DNA of 49,838 bases from Opitutaceae bacterium (lineage in GTDB: Bacteria > Verrucomicrobiota > Verrucomicrobiia > Opitutales > Opitutaceae), in assembly GCA_019455245.1 (NCBI GenBank), contig JACFMR010000002.1:220871-270708 (forward strand), given 5' to 3'. Within the stretch, counting starts at the first letter, position 1. Each line of letters starts with the position of its first letter. Made by a program: the position numbers and the translations under genes. This document shows positions 44,570 to 49,838 of the stretch, one piece after another. Under the pieces are notes generated by a model. It saw nothing but the letters and a program-made list of their open reading frames with translations. It did no database searches and was not told the DNA's origin.

Positions 44570-45828
44570 CTTTTGTCGCCCTGATTCTGGCCGTCGCCCT
44601 GGGGGTGGCCCTGTATAGACTCCGGCAACAGCGTCAGGCCATCGCGGCGTTGGAACAGGCCGTGCGCCAGCGCAAACAATACCTGCAGGAAGAAATTCAG
44701 GAAAACCTTGGGCCGGATTGGGTTAGGCTTTGCGCCGCCACCAACACCCTCTGTGCCGAGTTGGAGCGGATGCAGGAATTTCGCACCAGCCAGGTCGCAC
44801 AACTGGAGGCCACCTTGGGCAGCCTGCAGGAAGCGGTTTTGATGGTGGATGACCGAAATCGTATCCTTCTTGCCAATAACGTGTTACAATCAATATTTCC
44901 CGGGGCGAAAAACATCTTGGGGCAGCGATTGGAAGTCGTGCTGCACAGCCGTGCATTCCTTGATTTTGTGGAGGCGGTGCGGCAGGGCAGGGCGCAGGCC
45001 CAGCAGCCCATCCAATTTAATCGGGACGGAGACCCGGTCTGGGTCGAGGTCACCGGCTCTCTTACCGCTCCGCTCGACGGCGCGCAGGAATCCTGGGCGC
45101 TGTTTGTGCTGCACGACATCACCAAGCAGCGGCGCCTCGAAAACATGCGCAAGGACTTCGTCGCGAACGTGTCGCACGAACTGCGCACGCCGTTGAGCGT
45201 GATCAAGGGCTACGCCGAGACCTTGATCGAGAATCACGAGGCGATGCCTACGGCGGATCGCGAGAAATTTCTCAGGACCATCCTGCGTCATGCCGAACGG
45301 CTCAATTCCCTGTTGGAAGATTTGCTGATGTTGTCCCGGTTGGAATCCGCCAACCCGGCGCTTAACCGCGAGCCCCTGCGTCTGTCGGTCCTCGTCAATG
45401 CCGTGTTGGACGATTATCGCGGGCGCCCGGCGGCCGCCGCCCATCAGCTTGTCAGCGAGCTCGCTCCTGCGCCGGCGGAAGTGTCCGTCGATTCCCTCCG
45501 CATCACGCAGGCCTTGGAAAACCTGTTGGACAACGCCCTGAAATACACGCCCGCCGGGTCGCGCATCGTGCTCAAGGTCGCCATCGCCGCGCGCGAGGTC
45601 GAAATCTGTGTGCAGGACAACGGCCCGGGCATTCCCGCCGAGGATTTGCCACACATCTTCGAACGGTTCTACCGGGTGGACAAAGGCCGTTCGCGCGAGA
45701 AGGGCGGCACCGGCCTCGGCCTCAGCATCATGAAGCATATTGTACAACTGCACGGCGGCCGGGTCTGGGCGGAAAGCCAGCCGGGGCAGGGGACGACCAT
45801 CGGATTCAGCCTGCCGCGGTGCGGCTGA
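44566..45828 (+). CDS. PhoR-like sensor histidine kinase
   Basis: A 420-residue kinase. One N-terminal membrane helix (2-18, TFVALILAVALGVALY) is followed by a short coiled coil and a PAS domain (about 85-190, LQEAVLMVDDRNRILLANN). His204 in NVSHELRTPLSVIKGYAET is the phospho-acceptor. The ATPase domain has ALENLLDNALKYTP (N box), VQDNGPGIP (G1), FERFYRVDKGRSR (F box) and GGTGLGLSI (G2). With a single helix and no large periplasmic domain it probably senses membrane or cytoplasmic signals, as PhoR does. It is translated together with the response regulator. Confidence 0.94.
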   Translation: MTFVALILAVALGVALYRLRQQRQAIAALEQAVRQRKQYLQEEIQENLGPDWVRLCAATNTLCAELERMQEFRTSQVAQLEATLGSLQEAVLMVDDRNRILLANNVLQSIFPGAKNILGQRLEVVLHSRAFLDFVEAVRQGRAQAQQPIQFNRDGDPVWVEVTGSLTAPLDGAQESWALFVLHDITKQRRLENMRKDFVANVSHELRTPLSVIKGYAETLIENHEAMPTADREKFLRTILRHAERLNSLLEDLLMLSRLESANPALNREPLRLSVLVNAVLDDYRGRPAAAAHQLVSELAPAPAEVSVDSLRITQALENLLDNALKYTPAGSRIVLKVAIAAREVEICVQDNGPGIPAEDLPHIFERFYRVDKGRSREKGGTGLGLSIMKHIVQLHGGRVWAESQPGQGTTIGFSLPRCG

Positions 45829-45878
45829 ACAACGCGCCGGAGCGCAGGCTTGCCATTGGCCGGCCGTCGCCTAGCCGC

Positions 45879-46481
45879 ATGGCCATGCCGATTGAGCAAC
45901 TGAACGCCGTCATGTCCGAACGCCGCACTGCGTTGCAGCGGGAGCTGGATCGTGCGCTCGCCGGCTGGCCGGCGGAATTCACGCTCGAGATCGGCTGTGG
46001 CCACGGCCATTTCCTCGCGGCGTATGGGGCGGCCCATCCTGACGAGCACTGCCTGGGCATCGACATCGTGTTGGACCGCTTGGAACGGGCGGAACGCAAG
46101 GTGACGCGTGCCGGCTCGTCCAATGTTGGCTTCGTCCGGGCCGAGGCCGGCCTGTTCTTGGCCACTTTGCCCGGGTCGTTTCGCTTTCACCATGTGTTCA
46201 TCCTTTTTCCCGACCCCTGGCCGAAGCGTCGCCATCACAAAAACCGTCTGATCAACCCGGAATTTCTCACCACGCTCGTTCCCCGAATGGCCCCGGGAGC
46301 GCGCCTTTATTTTCGCACCGATTACAGCCCCTATTTCAACTGGGCCTGCGACGTCCTGCAGGAACACCCGGCCTGGCGCCTCTGCGACGAGCCGTGGCCG
46401 TTTGAACACCCGACCGTCTTCCAAAACCGCGCGGCCGGTCATTGGTCCTTGGTCGCGGCCTTGCGTCAGGAGGCGCCTTAA
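45879..46481 (+). CDS. trmB: tRNA (guanine-N7-)-methyltransferase
   Basis: A 200-residue SAM methyltransferase that makes m7G46 in tRNA. Motif I is LEIGCGHGHFLAAYG. The acidic residue in LGIDIVLDRLERAE binds SAM, and the family signature is VFILFPDPWPKRRHHKNRL, followed by FRTDYSPYFNWA. ATG 45879 (MAMPIEQLNAV) gives a normal TrmB length. A GTG at 45819 would overlap the kinase stop and add 20 residues of poor match. It follows the kinase gene closely and ends 136 bases before the atp operon. Confidence 0.93.
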   Translation: MAMPIEQLNAVMSERRTALQRELDRALAGWPAEFTLEIGCGHGHFLAAYGAAHPDEHCLGIDIVLDRLERAERKVTRAGSSNVGFVRAEAGLFLATLPGSFRFHHVFILFPDPWPKRRHHKNRLINPEFLTTLVPRMAPGARLYFRTDYSPYFNWACDVLQEHPAWRLCDEPWPFEHPTVFQNRAAGHWSLVAALRQEAP

Positions 46482-46550
46482 AGTCTTGCCATTGGTGACG
46501 ATTCACCGGCCGTTTCCTCGCCAGCCGCGGAAATAAGCCCGTTTCGGGAG

Positions 46551-46580
46551 TTGACGCCTGCATAAGCGGTTCCCTACGAA
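46551..46580 (+). promoter_or_regulatory. Candidate sigma-70-type promoter of the atp operon
   Basis: TTGACG (46551-46556) matches a -35 element, followed after 18 bases by TACGAA (46575-46580), an imperfect -10. It lies 38 bases before atpB, in the only gap upstream of the operon. The region between it and the ATG is pyrimidine-rich. Confidence 0.4.
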
Positions 46581-46617
46581 TTTTCATTTCCAATCCTTCT
46601 TCCTGCTTCGCGCTTCC

Positions 46618-47493
46618 ATGTCACGAGTCCTTAAGCTCGCCTCCACCGCCTTCCTCGCCCTCTCCACCGTCACCGCCTTTGCCGCGGCTGAGGGCGGTGT
46701 GTCGCAATCCGCGACCAAGCTCGGTGGCGCCTCGGGCCTCATCACCAACAGCATGATCACCAGTTGGATCATCGCGGCGGTGATCATCTTTCTGGTCCGC
46801 CTCGCCATCAAAACCCCGCGGCTGGTGCCGACCCGCGGACAAGCGGTGGTGGAAAACCTCGTGCAGGGCGTGCTGGATCTCACCGCGCCGATCGTTGGCA
46901 GCAAGGTTGCCAAACACACGCTGCCGCTGTTGGTGGCGCTCTTCACATACATTCTGATCCAAAACTGGAGCGGGCTGCTGCCCGGAGTCGGTACCATTTT
47001 TGTGGGCGACGGTCACGGCCACTGGGTCGATTTGATCCGCCCCGGCAACGCCGACCTCAACACCACCGCCGCCCTCGCGATCGTCTCGATGGCGTGCTGG
47101 TTCTATTTCATCATGCGCTACGCCGGTCCCGGCGCCGTGATGAAAGACATCTTCGGCAATAAGGCCGACAAGACGGAGGTGCCCGCCTTTATTTACTACC
47201 CGCTCTTCGGCGTCTTCTTTGCCGTCGGCATCATCGAGGTCATCTCGATCATTTTCCGGCCGATTTCACTGTCCTTCCGACTTTTCGGCAACGTGTTCGG
47301 CGGCGAAAACCTGCTGCACGCCATGTCGGGCATCTACCCGTGGGCGCTGCCCATCCCGTTTTACTTCCTTGAGCTGCTGATCGGCTTTGTCCAGGCCCTC
47401 GTCTTCACCCTGCTCGTCGCCGTTTACATCGGCCTCATCTGCAACCACGGCGACGACCACCACGAACCCGGCCACGCCTCCGGTAATCACTGA
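46618..47493 (+). CDS. atpB: ATP synthase F0 subunit a
   Basis: A 291-residue membrane subunit forming the proton half-channels at the rotor ring. Residues 1-24 look like a signal-type leader (STAFLALSTVTAFAAAE), longer than the Proteobacterial subunit. Arg221 in SLSFRLFGNVFGGENLL is the essential arginine that faces the c ring, and FIYYPLFGVFFAVGIIEVIS precedes it. About five to six helices are visible. It is the first gene of the operon; no atpI is seen in the 136 bases upstream. No Shine-Dalgarno sequence precedes the ATG. Confidence 0.96.
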   Translation: MSRVLKLASTAFLALSTVTAFAAAEGGVSQSATKLGGASGLITNSMITSWIIAAVIIFLVRLAIKTPRLVPTRGQAVVENLVQGVLDLTAPIVGSKVAKHTLPLLVALFTYILIQNWSGLLPGVGTIFVGDGHGHWVDLIRPGNADLNTTAALAIVSMACWFYFIMRYAGPGAVMKDIFGNKADKTEVPAFIYYPLFGVFFAVGIIEVISIIFRPISLSFRLFGNVFGGENLLHAMSGIYPWALPIPFYFLELLIGFVQALVFTLLVAVYIGLICNHGDDHHEPGHASGNH

Positions 47494-47565
47494 TCCTTTT
47501 GCCACCGGGACCGTGCCCAGCGTGCGGACGGCGGCCAAACCACACCCACATAACCAAACAACATC

Positions 47566-47775
47566 ATGATTCACACCATCGCAGAAATCACCGGTAGCAT
47601 CCAGGGCGCGTTCGGCTGTCTCGCCGCCGCCATCGGCGTGGGCCTCGTCGGCGCCAAGGCCGTCGAAGGCGTCGGCCGCAACCCCGGCGCGTCCGGCAAG
47701 ATCCTCGTCCAGTCCATCATCGGTATGGCGCTCGCCGAAGCCGTGGCGTTCTACGCCCTGTTCCTCGGCAAGTAA
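47566..47775 (+). CDS. atpE: ATP synthase F0 subunit c
   Basis: A 69-residue two-helix hairpin, the proton-carrying rotor subunit. The polar loop is VGRNPGASGK (36-45). Glu58 in GMALAEAVAFYAL is the ion-binding carboxylate. At the positions that bind sodium in Ilyobacter-type rings (Gln32, Ser66, Thr67) this protein has Val25, Ala59 and Val60, so the ring is expected to carry protons. It lies 72 bases after atpB and 66 before atpF, with no clear Shine-Dalgarno site. Confidence 0.97.
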   Translation: MIHTIAEITGSIQGAFGCLAAAIGVGLVGAKAVEGVGRNPGASGKILVQSIIGMALAEAVAFYALFLGK

Positions 47776-47841
47776 GCTGTCAGTTTGGCGCTGGCGGTCC
47801 GCCGCCAGCGCACCTCATTTTCCCAGCTCTTCCTCTTCACC

Positions 47842-48387
47842 ATGTTCTCGACCCTGCCCGTCCTTGCTGCCGCCGCCGGCGGCCTCACCCAGATCACTGA
47901 CACCTTCGGGATCAACCTGCCCGCCATCCTGGCGCAGGTGGTGAGTTTCAGCGTCGTGGCCTACGTGCTGTGGCGTTTCGCGTTCAAGCCCGTCCTCGCG
48001 ACCATGGACGAGCGCCAGCAGAAGATCGAAGCCGGCCTCAAATACACCGAGGAGATGAAGGCCAAGCTCGAGGCCACCCAGCAGGAAAGCGCCGCCCTCA
48101 TCCAGCAGGCGCAGGAAAAGGCCTCCGCCATCATCCACGAGACCCGCCAGTCCGCGAAGGAGTACCTCGACAAGCAGACCCAGGAGGCCGCCCAGAAGGC
48201 CAACGATCTCATGGTCAAGGCGCAGCAGGCCATCGAGCTCGAACGTCGCAAGATGATCGCCGAGGCCCGCGCCGAAATCGCCAGCCTCGTCGTCGTCACC
48301 ACCGAGCGCGTGCTCGCGAAGAAACTCTCCGACGCCGAGCGCGCCTCCTACAACGAGAGCGCCGCCCGCGAGCTCACCATCGCCTGA
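47842..48387 (+). CDS. atpF: ATP synthase F0 subunit b
   Basis: A 181-residue peripheral stalk subunit. ATG 47842 ([14 protein letters not shown]) gives a short N-terminal head. One membrane helix follows at about 26-47 ([20 protein letters not shown]), then a long helical stalk rich in Lys, Glu, Gln and Ala ([20 protein letters not shown] onward). The dimerising region and the C-terminal part that meets delta ([19 protein letters not shown]) are normal. The frame is open a further 19 codons upstream but there resembles no family member. A pyrimidine-rich leader precedes the ATG. Confidence 0.94.
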   Translation: MFSTLPVLAAAAGGLTQITDTFGINLPAILAQVVSFSVVAYVLWRFAFKPVLATMDERQQKIEAGLKYTEEMKAKLEATQQESAALIQQAQEKASAIIHETRQSAKEYLDKQTQEAAQKANDLMVKAQQAIELERRKMIAEARAEIASLVVVTTERVLAKKLSDAERASYNESAARELTIA

Positions 48388-48397
48388 TCCGCCCGCC

Positions 48398-48790
48398 ATG
48401 GCCGCCCACCAAAAGCAAGCCCAGCAACTCGCCCGCCTCTTCCTCCGGTTGAGCTTGGTGGACGGTGTTGTCTCCCCCGAGCGCGTCGCAGGTGTGCTGG
48501 CCTACATCGAGAAACACCGCCCGGCCAATCCCACGATGGTGTTGCAGGCCTATCACCACTACGTCGCCCGCGAACTGGCCAAGAGCAACGCCGTCATCGA
48601 ACACGCCGGCCCGCTCAGCGACGGCGCCCTGCGCAGCATCGAGGGAGCGCTCTCCCAGAAATACAAGCGCGTCGTCACCGCCTCCGCCGTGCACAACGCC
48701 GAGCTCATCGCCGGGCTGCGCCTCCGCATCGGCGACGATGTTTACGAATCCTCCATCTCCGGTCAGCTGGACCAGCTGGCCACGGTCTGA
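48398..48790 (+). CDS. atpH: ATP synthase F1 subunit delta, short form
   Basis: A 130-residue delta subunit, about 45-50 residues shorter than the E. coli protein. The N-terminal part, which caps F1, is reduced to about 65 residues (QLARLFLRLSLVDGVVSPER, AYIEKHRPANPTMVLQAYHH). The C-terminal domain that meets subunit b is normal: LIAGLRLRIGDDVYESSISG is the family signature. Short deltas of this kind occur in Verrucomicrobiota and Planctomycetes, as far as I recall. It begins 10 bases after atpF and ends 36 bases before atpA. Confidence 0.9.
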   Translation: MAAHQKQAQQLARLFLRLSLVDGVVSPERVAGVLAYIEKHRPANPTMVLQAYHHYVARELAKSNAVIEHAGPLSDGALRSIEGALSQKYKRVVTASAVHNAELIAGLRLRIGDDVYESSISGQLDQLATV

Positions 48791-48826
48791 TCCCTTTACA
48801 ACCAACCCAACCCTTCCCGCAGCGAC

Positions 48827-49838
<1,012 letters not shown>

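Overview
The window looks like chromosomal DNA of a Verrucomicrobiota bacterium, most likely of the Opitutaceae (Opitutus/Lacunisphaera type). This is inferred from high GC, a tandem pair of NuoM genes, a short-form ATP synthase delta subunit, a PEP-CTERM protein, a DUF5069 gene and several AraC/phytanoyl-dioxygenase and glycosidase genes. No 16S gene or other taxonomic marker was compared. I saw no tRNA, rRNA, CRISPR, phage or insertion sequence. The region reads as ordinary chromosome with a few unusual small elements.

Layout. 1-4503 is the 3' end of a respiratory complex I operon: nuoM (its start lies one base outside the window), a second NuoM paralogue that lacks the usual TM7 lysine, and nuoN. 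4624-10011 holds a small membrane protein, an unknown helical protein, a DUF481 outer-membrane protein, a SAM methyltransferase, a VOC protein and a secreted S9 peptidase. 10080-15209 is a probable operon for intracellular breakdown of a mannose/N-acetylhexosamine glycan: SIS protein, BadF-type sugar kinase, GH2 beta-mannosidase and a conserved protein of unclear function. 15231-16924 is a DUF2157/GDYXXLXY membrane pair. 17012-18858 is a divergent PhyH/AraC pair. 18912-19976 is an unrecognised protein with the ordered motifs of an atypical kinase. 20181-20261 is a 26-residue Lys/Ala protein followed by a strong terminator.

20335-28292, all on the minus strand, carries (in transcription order) a glutaredoxin, a terminator, gltB and gltD (glutamate synthase), an intergenic region with a possible three-cysteine leader peptide and a perfect 13-bp hairpin, mgsA (methylglyoxal synthase) and a DUF5069 gene. 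28400-32461 has a second divergent AraC/PhyH pair followed by a nucleotide-sugar epimerase and a SLC13/ArsB-type transporter. Then come recA, a GH43-like glycosidase, a periplasmic cyclophilin, a PEP-CTERM protein and a three-gene ABC exporter (ATPase, FtsX-type permease, HlyD-type adaptor; 36035-40453).

40498-46481 contains mnmE and mnmG (tRNA U34 modification), a PhoB/PhoR-type two-component system and trmB (tRNA m7G46). 46618 to the end is the atp operon (atpB, E, F, H, A), with atpA cut off by the window edge. The c subunit has proton-type, not sodium-type, ligand residues. Complex I, a proton-type ATP synthase and GOGAT suggest a respiring, ammonium-assimilating heterotroph that also degrades plant or microbial polysaccharides.
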